The position numbers were made by a program, and so were the translations under genes. A stretch of DNA of 64,000 bases from JBCBKP01 sp038521625. GTDB lineage: Bacteria > Planctomycetota > Phycisphaerae > Phycisphaerales > UBA1924. Below are positions 56,259-64,000 of this stretch, piece after piece. Every line of letters begins with the position of its first letter. Position 1 is the stretch's first letter. A model generated the notes under the pieces. That model did no database searches, had not been told where the DNA came from, and saw only the letters and a list, made by a program, of their open reading frames with translations. The stretch is taken from positions 62,001-126,000 of the forward strand of contig JBCBKP010000005.1 of NCBI GenBank assembly GCA_038521625.1, read 5' to 3'.

Positions 56259-57794
56259 ATGGAATCGGGTACATCGAGAGCGCGGGACGTGACCGAGACG
56301 GCGACAGGACCGATACCGACGCGTGGGCCCGGGCCCGGGTCGCCGGTGAAGCTGCTGCTCGTTGAGGACGACGAGACGCAGCGCGACATCCTCGAGTTCC
56401 GGCTTCGGCGGGAGGGATTCCTGGTCACGATCGCTGCCGACGGCGCGTCGACCGAATCGGCCCTCGCGGATTCTTCGTTCGATGTCTTGATCCTCGATCT
56501 GCAGCTCCCCGATCGGAGCGGGAGCGAGGTGCTGCGTCGGGCGAAATTGTCCGCGGGCGACGCGGCGATCATCGTCCACACGGGGCGTGCCACGCTCCAG
56601 ACGGCCCGCGAGGCCGTGAACCTCGACGCGTTCGCGTACATCGAGAAATCCGAGGACCCGGCCGCGATCATCAGCGCCTCGCACCGCGCCGCGAGGCGGA
56701 CGTTCCAGAGGCGGCTCGCGGCATCGGAAGATCGCCTGCGTGAGCTGATCCGGCAGCTCCCGGATCTGATCATCGAGCTCGACGGTGACGGCCGGCTCGT
56801 CAGCAGCAACGACCGGCAGCGGTCGCGGGCGCTCGTGGCGGCGTTCGGTCCGCAGCGCGACGCGGCGACGATCGCCTCCGCTTGCATCGAGAGCGGCGAG
56901 ACCGCGACGTTCGAGCTCGAGTACGGCGGCGCCATCTGGCAGTGCCGGGTCTCGCGGGTCCCGGCGGACGCGGGGCAGAGTTCGGCGCTGTTGGTGGCGC
57001 GGGATGTCTCGCGCGAGCGCGAGAACGAGCGTCGGCTGCTCGAGCAGGAGCGCCATCTGCAGCAGGCCAAGAAGCTCGAGACCGCGAGCCGCATCGCGGC
57101 CGGCGTCGCGCACGACATGGACAACCTGATGTTCGCGATCGAGGGGAGCCTGGAGACGGCCGAGGCGTTGATGCCGCCGAAGGGACGGCACGTCGAGGCG
57201 TGCGCCCACCTCCGCCTGGGCATTCAGCAGGCGCGCGCGATCGCCGCGCGGCTCAAGACAGCGACCGAGCCGCCGTCGCTGGATCTCGTGCCGACGGACG
57301 TCGACACGCTCGTCCGCGCGCAGCTCGCGCTACTGCGGAATTCGATGCCCGACGGCATCGAGCTCGGTTTCGAGAGCGCGTTCGGGAGGCGGGAGGCGAT
57401 GGTGCTCGGCAGCGCCGCGGATCTCGCGCAGGCGATCACGAATCTGGTCGTCAACGCGCGGGACGCCACGCCCGAGGGATCGATCCGGCTGGCCCTGACG
57501 CCCTACGACGGCGACGGGACCGACCGTCTCGCGTTGACGATCGCGGACGACGGCGCCGGCATGACCGATGAGGTCCTCGATCGCGCGTTCGAGCCATACT
57601 TCACGACCAAGGTCCGCGGTCAGGGCACCGGGCTCGGCCTGGCGATCGTGCGCACGATCGTGACCTCCCACGGCGGCGAGATCGCGGCGCGGAGCGAGCC
57701 GGGTGTGGGGACCGAGTTCCGGATCCTGCTGCCGCGGTATCGCGCGCCGGGCCGAGCGACCAGAACTCAGACGACGGAGAACGAGAGCCCATGA
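56259..57794 (+). CDS. Hybrid response regulator - histidine kinase
   Basis: A 511-residue signalling protein with the domains in reverse order. An N-terminal receiver (about 30-145) has LLLVEDDET, the phospho-acceptor Asp80 in VLILDLQLPD, and Lys130 in AYIEKS. A PAS-like segment follows (about 155-255), then the kinase: His285 in RIAAGVAHDMDNLM and an ATPase domain with NLVVNARDAT, DDGAGM and GQGTGLGLAIV. There is no membrane segment, so it is cytoplasmic and presumably takes input from another protein. Its stop overlaps the start of the MscS gene (ATGA), linking the two. Confidence 0.9.
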   Translation: MESGTSRARDVTETATGPIPTRGPGPGSPVKLLLVEDDETQRDILEFRLRREGFLVTIAADGASTESALADSSFDVLILDLQLPDRSGSEVLRRAKLSAGDAAIIVHTGRATLQTAREAVNLDAFAYIEKSEDPAAIISASHRAARRTFQRRLAASEDRLRELIRQLPDLIIELDGDGRLVSSNDRQRSRALVAAFGPQRDAATIASACIESGETATFELEYGGAIWQCRVSRVPADAGQSSALLVARDVSRERENERRLLEQERHLQQAKKLETASRIAAGVAHDMDNLMFAIEGSLETAEALMPPKGRHVEACAHLRLGIQQARAIAARLKTATEPPSLDLVPTDVDTLVRAQLALLRNSMPDGIELGFESAFGRREAMVLGSAADLAQAITNLVVNARDATPEGSIRLALTPYDGDGTDRLALTIADDGAGMTDEVLDRAFEPYFTTKVRGQGTGLGLAIVRTIVTSHGGEIAARSEPGVGTEFRILLPRYRAPGRATRTQTTENESP

Positions 57795-59650
57795 GCGTGT
57801 TCGCGCGGCCGATCGCCGCCCTCCTGCTGCTGATCCTCCCGGGCTTCTCGCTGGCTGCCCAGCCCGACGCGACCGGTGCGGAGACGCCCGAGACGACCGA
57901 GACGGCGGTCCCGCAGGTGCCGATCGAGCTCGCGTCGCCGCGGGCGACGATGCGCACGTTCGTGGAGTCGATGGTCGCGTACGGCGCATCGGACGAGAAC
58001 GATTCGGACGCGCTCGATCGGGCGCTCTCGGCGATCGACTTCGGCACGCTCGACGACCGGACGCGCCAGGCCGAGGACGCGGCGCGGCTGATCAACGTCC
58101 TCAATAAGATCGGTCGGGTCGAGTCGATCGAGCTGCCGATCGAGGGCCCGGAGGACGGATCGTTCGTCTACTTCCCGAGGCCGGCGAATCGAGCGCACGG
58201 CGCACTTGTGCGCCTGACCGAGACGACACAGCGGATCGTGCTGTCGCGCGACGAGCGCGGGGTGTGGCGCATCAGCCGCGCGACGGTCGAGGGCCTGACG
58301 CAGCTCGTCCGAGACTTCGAGGAAGTCACCGAGGTCGCGACGAACGCGGCGGTCGTCCTCCCGCTCGCCGACCGCATCGCACGATCGATGCCCGAGGATC
58401 TGAAGCGCGTCGTCGCGTTCGGCATCGAGATCTGGCAGGTGATCGGCATCGTGCTGATCGTGTTCGTCGGCTTCCTGCTCGATCTGCTCGTGCGGACGCT
58501 GGTGCGGGGGGCCTGGACGCAGTTCGAGCGCAGCCGGGGGATCGCGCCCGACGCCGACACGCTCAAGGTCTCGGCGCGTCCGTTCGGCCTGCTCGCAGCC
58601 GCGGGGTTCTGGCTGGTGATGCTTCGGTTCGTCGGTCTGCCGAGCACGGCGTACGAGGTCCTGCTCGCGGCGGCCCGGATCGTGCTGATGGGCGCGACGG
58701 TGTGGTCGAGCTACCGGGTTGTCGATTTCCTGGGTGAGTTCCTCGCCGCCCGGGCGCGCCAGACCGAGACCAAGCTCGACGACCTGCTGATCCCGCTGCT
58801 CCGCAAGACGCTCAAGGTCGTCGTCACGGCGTTCGGCCTGATCTACGTCGCGGCGGCGCTCGATATCGAGATCCTCCCGCTCCTGACAGGGCTGGGCATC
58901 GGCGGTCTGGCGCTCGGCCTGGCGGCGAAGGACTCGATCGAGAACTTCTTCGGATCGGTCGCGGTGATCCTCGATTCGCCGTTCGAGGTGGGCGACTGGG
59001 TCGTCGTCGGGGACACCGAGGGCACGGTCGAGAACATCGGGCTCCGGTCGACTCGGGTGCGGACGTTCTACAACTCGCTGGTCTCGGTGCCGAACGCGAC
59101 CCTGGTGCGGGCGACGGTCGACAACTACGGCCGGCGTCGGTACCGGCGGTTCAAGACGATGCTCAACATCACCTACGACACGCCACCGGCGAAGATCGAG
59201 GCGTTCTGCGAGGGCATCCGAGAGATCATCCGCCTGCACCCGTACACCCGCAAGGACTCGTACCACGTCTGGCTGAACCGGTTCGGGGCGCACTCGCTGG
59301 ACATCCTGGTCTACATGTTCCACGAGACGCCCGACTGGGCGACCGAGCTCCGCGAGCGCCAGCGGTTCATGCTCGACGTCATCCGCCTCGCCGATCGGCT
59401 CGGCGTCGAGTTCGCGTTCCCGACCCAGCGGGTCGAGCTCACGAACATCGACGAGGCGGCGCCGGGTTCGCCGCTCGGGAAGCCCTCGTCCGGCGCCGAG
59501 CGCGACGCGCAGGCCGCGGGGATCGAAGCGGCGCGAGACCTGACCGAGAACCAGCCCTGGAACGAGATCAGGCCCGGGCCCGTCGGCTTCAGCGCCCGCG
59601 GGGCGCGCGAGGACCGGCACGGCGAGCTGGACGACGGCGACGAGTCCTGA
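57791..59650 (+). CDS. MscS-family mechanosensitive ion channel
   Basis: A 619-residue channel with a signal peptide (about 1-22), a periplasmic domain (about 23-205), and membrane helices near 212-235, 268-290, 300-315 and 350-370. The pore helix and beta domain are the conserved core: GLGIGGLALGLAAKDSIENF, then FEVGDWVVVGDTEGTVENIG and STRVRTFYNSLVSVPN. It opens on hypo-osmotic stress to release solutes. The long N-terminal domain makes it MscK- or YnaI-like rather than a plain MscS (286 residues). It overlaps the kinase gene by 4 nt, so the kinase may sense or act on osmotic state. Confidence 0.92.
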   Translation: MSVFARPIAALLLLILPGFSLAAQPDATGAETPETTETAVPQVPIELASPRATMRTFVESMVAYGASDENDSDALDRALSAIDFGTLDDRTRQAEDAARLINVLNKIGRVESIELPIEGPEDGSFVYFPRPANRAHGALVRLTETTQRIVLSRDERGVWRISRATVEGLTQLVRDFEEVTEVATNAAVVLPLADRIARSMPEDLKRVVAFGIEIWQVIGIVLIVFVGFLLDLLVRTLVRGAWTQFERSRGIAPDADTLKVSARPFGLLAAAGFWLVMLRFVGLPSTAYEVLLAAARIVLMGATVWSSYRVVDFLGEFLAARARQTETKLDDLLIPLLRKTLKVVVTAFGLIYVAAALDIEILPLLTGLGIGGLALGLAAKDSIENFFGSVAVILDSPFEVGDWVVVGDTEGTVENIGLRSTRVRTFYNSLVSVPNATLVRATVDNYGRRRYRRFKTMLNITYDTPPAKIEAFCEGIREIIRLHPYTRKDSYHVWLNRFGAHSLDILVYMFHETPDWATELRERQRFMLDVIRLADRLGVEFAFPTQRVELTNIDEAAPGSPLGKPSSGAERDAQAAGIEAARDLTENQPWNEIRPGPVGFSARGAREDRHGELDDGDES

Positions 59651-59668
59651 GCAGACGGGACCAGAGTG

Positions 59669-60049
59669 TCAGCCGGCCGCGGCGGCGCCGAGCCAATCGA
59701 TCAGATCGAAGAGATCCCGCGCGCCGTCGGCGTTGAAGTCGGCCTCGCGGAAACCGCCGAGCATCGCGCGGATAAAGGCCTCGGCGTCGCGGGCGTCCAC
59801 GACGCCGTCGTGGCCCTTGTCGACCAGGACGCGGGCGCTCGTGGCGTCGCCGTGGGCGGTCTGGAAGACGACGTCGAACGATTCACGCTCGAGCGGGACG
59901 AGGGAACGACGGTCTGTATCCCCGACGTGCGACAGGCTGCCCCACTGGACGTTGCCGTTGATCTGCGCCGAGGCCGCGCCGGCGGGAACGACCGAGACCG
60001 CGAAGACCGCGCGCACGAGCCCGGAACGAGCACTCATGAAACCGTTCAA
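59669..60049 (-). CDS. Small exported dockerin-domain protein
   Basis: A 126-residue protein with a signal peptide (VRAVFAVSVVPAGAASA-Q). After a short linker come two EF-hand-like repeats typical of a type I dockerin: a weak GHDGVVDARDAEAFIRAMLG and a clear DFNADGARDLFDLIDWLGA with the D-x-N-x-D-G-x-x-D calcium pattern. Planctomycetes end many exported proteins this way, but here almost nothing else is present. The TTG start at 60049 has GGAGG 7 nt upstream. ATG 60037 is an alternative. It follows ftsY after 107 nt. Confidence 0.72.
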   Translation of the reverse strand: MNGFMSARSGLVRAVFAVSVVPAGAASAQINGNVQWGSLSHVGDTDRRSLVPLERESFDVVFQTAHGDATSARVLVDKGHDGVVDARDAEAFIRAMLGGFREADFNADGARDLFDLIDWLGAAAAG

Positions 60050-60156
60050 CTCCCGACCTCCAAACCGATTGCCGCCGTGAAAGCGGCTGCCTGTGGGCGG
60101 ATTGTCGCAGAGCGGCCCGCGGCGTTAAGCCGAATCGCAGGCGCGTTCTCGGACCG

Positions 60157-61086
60157 CTAGGCCGGGGCCTGGAACATGGCCTCGACGAAGACCTCGGGGT
60201 CGAACGGCTGCACGTCGTCCGGCGTCTCGCCGACTCCGACGAGCTTGACCGGGATGTCGGTCGCCTCACGGATCGCGACGACGATGCCGCCGCGTGCCGT
60301 CCCGTCGAGCTTGCTCAGGAAGATCCCGGTGACGCCCGCCGAGCTCGAGAACTCGCGGGCTTGGTGCAGGGCGTTCTGCCCGCTGGTCGCGTCGAGCACG
60401 AGCAGCACCTCGTGCGGGGCGTCTTCGATCTGCTTGCCGGACACCGAGACGATCTTCGAGAGCTGCCGCATCAGCGGCTCCTGGGTCTGCAGCCGGCCGG
60501 CGGTGTCGAGGATGACAACGTCGACGCCCCGCGCCTTCCCGGCGGCGCAGGCGTCGAAGGCGACCGCCGCGGGGTCGCCGCCCTGCTGGCCCTTGACGAC
60601 CTCGACGCCGAGCCGCTCGGCCCAGACCTCGAGCTGGCGCACGGCGCCCGCCCTGAACGTATCGCAGGCGCCGAGCAGAACTGTCCGCCCTTCCTCGCGC
60701 AAGCGGCGGCAGATCTTGGCGATGCTCGTCGTCTTTCCGGCACCGTTCACGCCGGTCACGACGATCACGGTCGGGCCGCTCTGCGCGAAACGCAGCTCGC
60801 GGTCGGCCGGCGGCCACATGGCCTTCAGCTCGCGCTTGAGGTACTCGAGCGCGTCCTCTCCCCGGGAGAGCTTGCCGGCCTTGTAGTCGGCCCTGATCCC
60901 CTCGACCAGCGTCCTTGTCGTCGCGACGCCGACGTCCGCCTCGATCAGGCGCCGCTCGATCTCGCCGATGAGCTCATCGTCGAGCCATTTGCCTCGGAGC
61001 AGCGAGACGAGACCGCCGCCGAGCGCCTCGCGCGTCTTGGCGAGCCCGCCGGCGACTTTCTTCGCGATCGAACGGAAGAGCCCCAC
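60157..61086 (-). CDS. ftsY: Signal recognition particle receptor FtsY
   Basis: The membrane-targeting GTPase that receives ribosome-SRP complexes. At 309 residues it is the minimal NG form, without the long acidic A domain of E. coli. The N domain (about 1-95) begins MGLFRSIAKKVAGGL. The G domain has the P-loop GVNGAGKTTSIAK (about 112-124), DTFRAGAVRQLEVW, DTAGRLQT and the TKLDGTARGG-like LSKLDGTARGGIVVAI. The last gene of the operon with ribH and nusB, it starts 10 nt after nusB. Confidence 0.95.
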   Translation of the reverse strand: MGLFRSIAKKVAGGLAKTREALGGGLVSLLRGKWLDDELIGEIERRLIEADVGVATTRTLVEGIRADYKAGKLSRGEDALEYLKRELKAMWPPADRELRFAQSGPTVIVVTGVNGAGKTTSIAKICRRLREEGRTVLLGACDTFRAGAVRQLEVWAERLGVEVVKGQQGGDPAAVAFDACAAGKARGVDVVILDTAGRLQTQEPLMRQLSKIVSVSGKQIEDAPHEVLLVLDATSGQNALHQAREFSSSAGVTGIFLSKLDGTARGGIVVAIREATDIPVKLVGVGETPDDVQPFDPEVFVEAMFQAPA

Positions 61087-61096
61087 GACGCGTCCC

Positions 61097-61558
61097 TCAG
61101 CCCGCGGGTCCGGCCGCGAGGGCGTCGGCGACCTTCTCGAGCACGCCGTTCACGAAGGCCGGGGACTTCTCGGTGCTGAACGCCTTGGCGAGCTCGACGG
61201 CCTCGTTGAGCACGACCGCCCTGGGTGGCTCGCCGGCGCGCAGCTCCGCGTACGCGAGCCGCAGGATGGCCCGGTCGATCGCGGGGCGGCGATGCGCCGG
61301 CCAGTCCGGGGCGAGGCCGCCCACGATCGCGTCCGCCTCTCCGGCCGCTTCGATCGCCGACCGCGCGAGCGCGAGCGCCTTCGACTTCTCGCCCGCAGAG
61401 AAGGCGGTCTCTTCACCGAAGAGCTCGAACTCGCCCTCCTCCTCGAAGGCGGACGGCTCGATCTCGGACGCCTGCTCGGGGACGGAGTCCTCGCCCGCGA
61501 CATCGAGCTGATAGGTCAGCACGAGGGCGAGGCGTCGGATCTCGCTCGGCATCGCCAT
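61097..61558 (-). CDS. nusB: Transcription antitermination factor NusB
   Basis: Binds boxA RNA with NusE to prevent early termination of rRNA transcription. It has 153 residues. The N-terminus (SEIRRLALVLTYQLDVAGED) and the C-terminal helices RPAIDRAILRLAYAELRAGE and VVLNEAVELAKAFSTEKSPA and FVNGVLEKVAD are typical. It carries an acidic insert (about 30-55, rich in Glu) not usual in the family. It lies between ribH (overlap or near-touching, 1 nt gap) and ftsY. Confidence 0.92.
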   Translation of the reverse strand: MAMPSEIRRLALVLTYQLDVAGEDSVPEQASEIEPSAFEEEGEFELFGEETAFSAGEKSKALALARSAIEAAGEADAIVGGLAPDWPAHRRPAIDRAILRLAYAELRAGEPPRAVVLNEAVELAKAFSTEKSPAFVNGVLEKVADALAAGPAG

Positions 61559-61559
61559 C

Positions 61560-62078
61560 TCAGCCTGCTCCGTCCGCGGTCTTGTCGTTCGCCACGCGGT
61601 CGAGCGAGAATTCGACGCGTTCGCTGTCGGAGTGGATCGCGCGCAGCGCCGCGTACGTGTCGAGAGCCGCGCGCATCGCCTCCTCGCCCTTGTTGCCCTG
61701 GGCCCCGCCGGCTCGCTCGCGCGCCTGCGACTCGTCGTTGACCGTGAGCACGCCGAACGCGATCGGCACGCCGGTCTCGGCGGAGACCGACGCGATCGTG
61801 TGGGCCACGGCCGAGGAGATGTAGCGGTCGTGCTCGGTCTCGCCTCGGACGACGCAACCGAGCGCCACGACGGCGCCGAACCGGGCGGAGCGGGCCGCCT
61901 CGGCCGCGATCGTCGGCAGCTCGAACGTCCCCGGGGCGTCGATCAGCGAGAGATGTTTTTCTTGCCCGCCGGCCTGCGAATACGCGCGGATCGCGGCGGC
62001 GCGGAGGCTCGACGTGACCGCGTCGTTGTAGCGGCTCGTGACGACGCACACCGCCGGGATGTCTGCTCGGTCGCTCAT
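61560..62078 (-). CDS. ribH: 6,7-dimethyl-8-ribityllumazine synthase
   Basis: Joins the ribityl pyrimidine with 3,4-dihydroxy-2-butanone 4-phosphate, the last but one step of riboflavin synthesis. It has 172 residues. Motifs are VVTSRYNDAVTSSLRAAAI, APGTFELPTIAAEAA (about 48-62), ALGCVVRGETEHDRYISSAV (about 72-91, with the catalytic His88-like residue in the family's 'GETxHxxY' block) and FGVLTVNDESQARERAGG. It is followed by nusB, a common pairing in bacteria. Confidence 0.95.
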   Translation of the reverse strand: MSDRADIPAVCVVTSRYNDAVTSSLRAAAIRAYSQAGGQEKHLSLIDAPGTFELPTIAAEAARSARFGAVVALGCVVRGETEHDRYISSAVAHTIASVSAETGVPIAFGVLTVNDESQARERAGGAQGNKGEEAMRAALDTYAALRAIHSDSERVEFSLDRVANDKTADGAG

Positions 62079-62090
62079 CGGGGGGCGAGT

Positions 62091-63470
62091 CTAGGTCGCC
62101 CGCGCCCCCGCGCCGCTTGCCGGCTCGGCCTCGGGCGCCGGGCGGGGCGCCGCCGGCTTCTCGGCGGCGGCCGCGGCCGCCCTGTCCTTGGAGGCCACCT
62201 GCTCCTCGAGGGCCTTCATCCGGGCGATCTTGGTCGCGTAGACCATCAGGAACGACGCCGCCACCATCGTGAGCGTGTAGACAACGCGATCTCCGCTCGA
62301 GGCGATCAGCACGCCGAGGCCCGCGAATCCGATCCCGATGCCGTAGAGGACGAACACCGCGCCCTTGACGCCCAGTGCCCGCTTGAGCATGTGATGGAGG
62401 TGGTCCGAGTCCGGGTCGCTCATCCGTTTGCCCGAGAGCTTGCGCCGAACGATCGCGAGCACGGTGTCGATGATCGGGATGGCGTAGACGATCAGCCCGG
62501 CGAGCACCAGATCGGTCCGCCCGGTGTCGCCCAGCATCAGGATGATCACGATCGTGACGAAGCCCAGCAGCATCGAGCCGGTGTCGCCCAGAAAGATGTT
62601 GGCCGGGTTGAAGTTGTGCGGGAGGAAGCCGAGGCAGGCGCCGAGGACCGCGAGGCAAAGGATGACGCGCGCGGCGTCGCGGTCGCCGCTCGCGTCTGGG
62701 TCGAAGATCATCATCAGCGAGATCGCCAGCAGGCCGACCGTGGCGATGCCGGTCACGCCCGAGAGCAGCCCGTCCAGGCCGTCGATCAGGTTGCTGGCGT
62801 TGCAGGCCCCGAGGACGAAGACCGCGATGATCGCCGTGCCCGCCCAGTAGATCAGGTCGATCGGGATCTGGTCCTGCCCGAAGATCGTGGCGGGCAGCTG
62901 GATCGTCCAGGTGAGCTCGGGATTGTCGAGCAGCGCGCCGAGTGTCGGTGCGAGGACGCCGCCCGCGACGCGGACGCCGACATCGTCGAGCGCGAGCGCG
63001 GCGGCCGCGAAGAGCTGGCCGGCCAGCTTCAGCCGCGGGCTGATGCTCGCGACGTCGTCGAACAGGCCGATCAGCATGATCACCGTCAGGCCCAGCACGA
63101 CCGAGGGCGGCACGACGAACGGGCGCAGCGTCTGCGGGTTCTCGGCGGCGCCCTCGTGGAACCGGATCAGCAGCTCGAGCTCGGGCCCGAAGTAGCTCAG
63201 CACGATGCCCGCCATGATCCCGCACCAGACGGCGACCCCCCCGAGGTAGGCGATCGGGCGGCGGTGCACCTTCCGCGCGTCCGGGCGGTCCACGACGCCG
63301 TTGGCGACCGCGAGCCGGCGCATCAGCGGGGTCGTCACCAGCGTCACGAAGAACGCGGCGAGCATGACGCCGGCGTAGCCGTTGAAGATCGAGATCCAGG
63401 TCTCGGGGCGTGCGGCTTCCGAGGCGATCTCGCCCGCCTCAACCCCCGCTTGTGCCGCCAGCACGCCCAT
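62091..63470 (-). CDS. Undecaprenyl-phosphate sugar-1-phosphate transferase (WecA/MraY family)
   Basis: A 459-residue polytopic inner-membrane enzyme that moves a sugar phosphate (often GlcNAc-1-P) from UDP-sugar to undecaprenyl phosphate, starting a glycan. About 10-11 membrane helices are visible. Key motifs are the Mg-binding LIGLFDDVASI (about 133-143), NASNLIDGLDGLLSGVTG (about 223-240), NIFLGDTGSMLLGF (about 290-303) and DSDHLHHMLKRALG with the HLHH of WecA-type enzymes. The C-terminus has an Ala/Pro-rich tail. The sugar-modifying epimerase gene lies just upstream. Confidence 0.93.
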   Translation of the reverse strand: MGVLAAQAGVEAGEIASEAARPETWISIFNGYAGVMLAAFFVTLVTTPLMRRLAVANGVVDRPDARKVHRRPIAYLGGVAVWCGIMAGIVLSYFGPELELLIRFHEGAAENPQTLRPFVVPPSVVLGLTVIMLIGLFDDVASISPRLKLAGQLFAAAALALDDVGVRVAGGVLAPTLGALLDNPELTWTIQLPATIFGQDQIPIDLIYWAGTAIIAVFVLGACNASNLIDGLDGLLSGVTGIATVGLLAISLMMIFDPDASGDRDAARVILCLAVLGACLGFLPHNFNPANIFLGDTGSMLLGFVTIVIILMLGDTGRTDLVLAGLIVYAIPIIDTVLAIVRRKLSGKRMSDPDSDHLHHMLKRALGVKGAVFVLYGIGIGFAGLGVLIASSGDRVVYTLTMVAASFLMVYATKIARMKALEEQVASKDRAAAAAAEKPAAPRPAPEAEPASGAGARAT

Positions 63471-63473
63471 CGG

Positions 63474-64000
63474 TCACCCCGCGGATCCTTCGCGCGCCGA
63501 GCCGGCGACGTCGCCGATCTCCTCGGCCAGGTCCGCAATCGTGCGTGAGAGGTCGAACTTGGGCTCGAAGCCGATCGCCTCCCGGATCCGGGAGAGGTCC
63601 GGTCTGCGGTGCTTGAGGTCCTCGAACCCGCTCGGGTAGACGTCCCCGTAGGGCACCAGCCGGATGGGGGAGCTCGACCCGGTGACCTCGACCACGCGCT
63701 CGGCGAGTTCCCGGATCGTGATCGGCCTGTCGGAGCCGACGTTGAAGACGCGTCCGTGGCACGCCTCGCAGGCGAGTAGGCGGCGGAGGGCCTCGGCGAC
63801 ATCGCGCACGTCGCAGAAGCAGCGCGTCTGCGTCCCGTCGCCGTGAACCGTCAGCGGTTCACCGCGGAGCGCCGACTCGACGAACCTGGGCAGGACCATG
63901 CCGTAGGACCCGACCTGCCCGGGGCCGACCGTGTTGAAGAGCCGGACGACGACCGCCCGGGATCCCGACGCCTCGGCGTGCCCGAGCACGAGGTACTCGT
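63474..64000 (-). CDS. NAD-dependent epimerase/dehydratase (C-terminal part, gene runs off the window)
   Basis: The 3' end of an extended short-chain dehydrogenase gene. The visible about 175 residues hold VVRLFNTVGPGQVGSYGMVL (substrate loop of nucleotide-sugar enzymes), LTVHGDGTQTRCFCDVRDVA and GRVFNVGSDRPITIRELAE. The catalytic YxxxK and the NAD-binding Gly motif are beyond the edge. The frame stays open to 64000. It probably converts a nucleotide sugar (epimerase or decarboxylase) for the glycan made by the WecA-like enzyme, whose start lies 3 nt after this stop. Confidence 0.88.
   Translation of the reverse strand, partial: EYLVLGHAEASGSRAVVVRLFNTVGPGQVGSYGMVLPRFVESALRGEPLTVHGDGTQTRCFCDVRDVAEALRRLLACEACHGRVFNVGSDRPITIRELAERVVEVTGSSSPIRLVPYGDVYPSGFEDLKHRRPDLSRIREAIGFEPKFDLSRTIADLAEEIGDVAGSAREGSAG

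Overview
The window is high-GC DNA, densely packed with genes on both strands. Several traits point to a planctomycete, probably of the Phycisphaerae; this placement is inference. They are a prepilin of the planctomycete 'GFTLIE plus C-terminal FTDGS' type, secreted proteins ending in a two-fold 'Q-x-D-V-x-x-F' dockerin-like tail, a type III glutamine synthetase, lipid A and heptose genes, and an rpsP-trmD-rplS cluster without rimM. I see no insertion sequence, prophage, CRISPR array or rRNA. The content is mostly core chromosome.

Layout. 1-6.8 kb holds secreted and surface proteins: a partial secreted protein, a prepilin, an orphan sugar-type binding lipoprotein, a subtilase with a dockerin-like tail, and a large exported protein ending in a prepilin-like module. 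6.8-11.6 kb holds an unknown gene, tRNA-Leu(UAA), rpsP, trmD, a zinc-ribbon membrane protein and rplS. 11.6-14.8 kb holds two Cys-rich small proteins, a Tat-exported glycosylasparaginase and an MDR oxidoreductase. Type III glutamine synthetase follows. 17.1-21.2 kb is a four-gene operon joining a ZnuA-like lipoprotein to a LolD-like ATPase, an FtsX-like permease and an unknown membrane protein. 21.3-29.5 kb holds an M28 aminopeptidase, a decayed or unfinished ORF, an RND efflux pair and an SGNH hydrolase. 29.7-36 kb holds an AttEFGH-like ABC/lipocalin operon and an M61 peptidase. 36-41 kb holds hldE, lpxK, a small membrane protein and rpsA. 41.3-47.3 kb holds glutamate dehydrogenase, a large secreted dockerin-like protein, the glutamine amidotransferase PabA/TrpG and a DUF1444 protein. 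47.7-56.2 kb holds acpP, fabF, an orphan FliN/SpoA protein, GH15 glucoamylase, purM, metK, nadD, tRNA-Glu(UUC), an aldo/keto reductase and infA. 56.2-64 kb holds a REC-histidine kinase overlapping an MscS channel, a small dockerin protein, and the operon epimerase - WecA-like transferase - ribH - nusB - ftsY.

Regulatory pattern. A -10-like hexamer of the form TANNNT, often TANNCT, lies upstream of many genes with almost no -35. In seven genes it ends exactly 6 or 7 nt before the start codon and no Shine-Dalgarno sequence is present or needed, which predicts leaderless mRNAs. Genes with longer leaders usually carry a clear GGAG or GGGAG ribosome site.

The most unusual items are the hybrid metal-transport-like operon, whose binding protein lacks expected metal ligands, the leaderless promoter pattern, the prepilin-like module without a prepilin N-terminus, and the Cys-rich gene pair.
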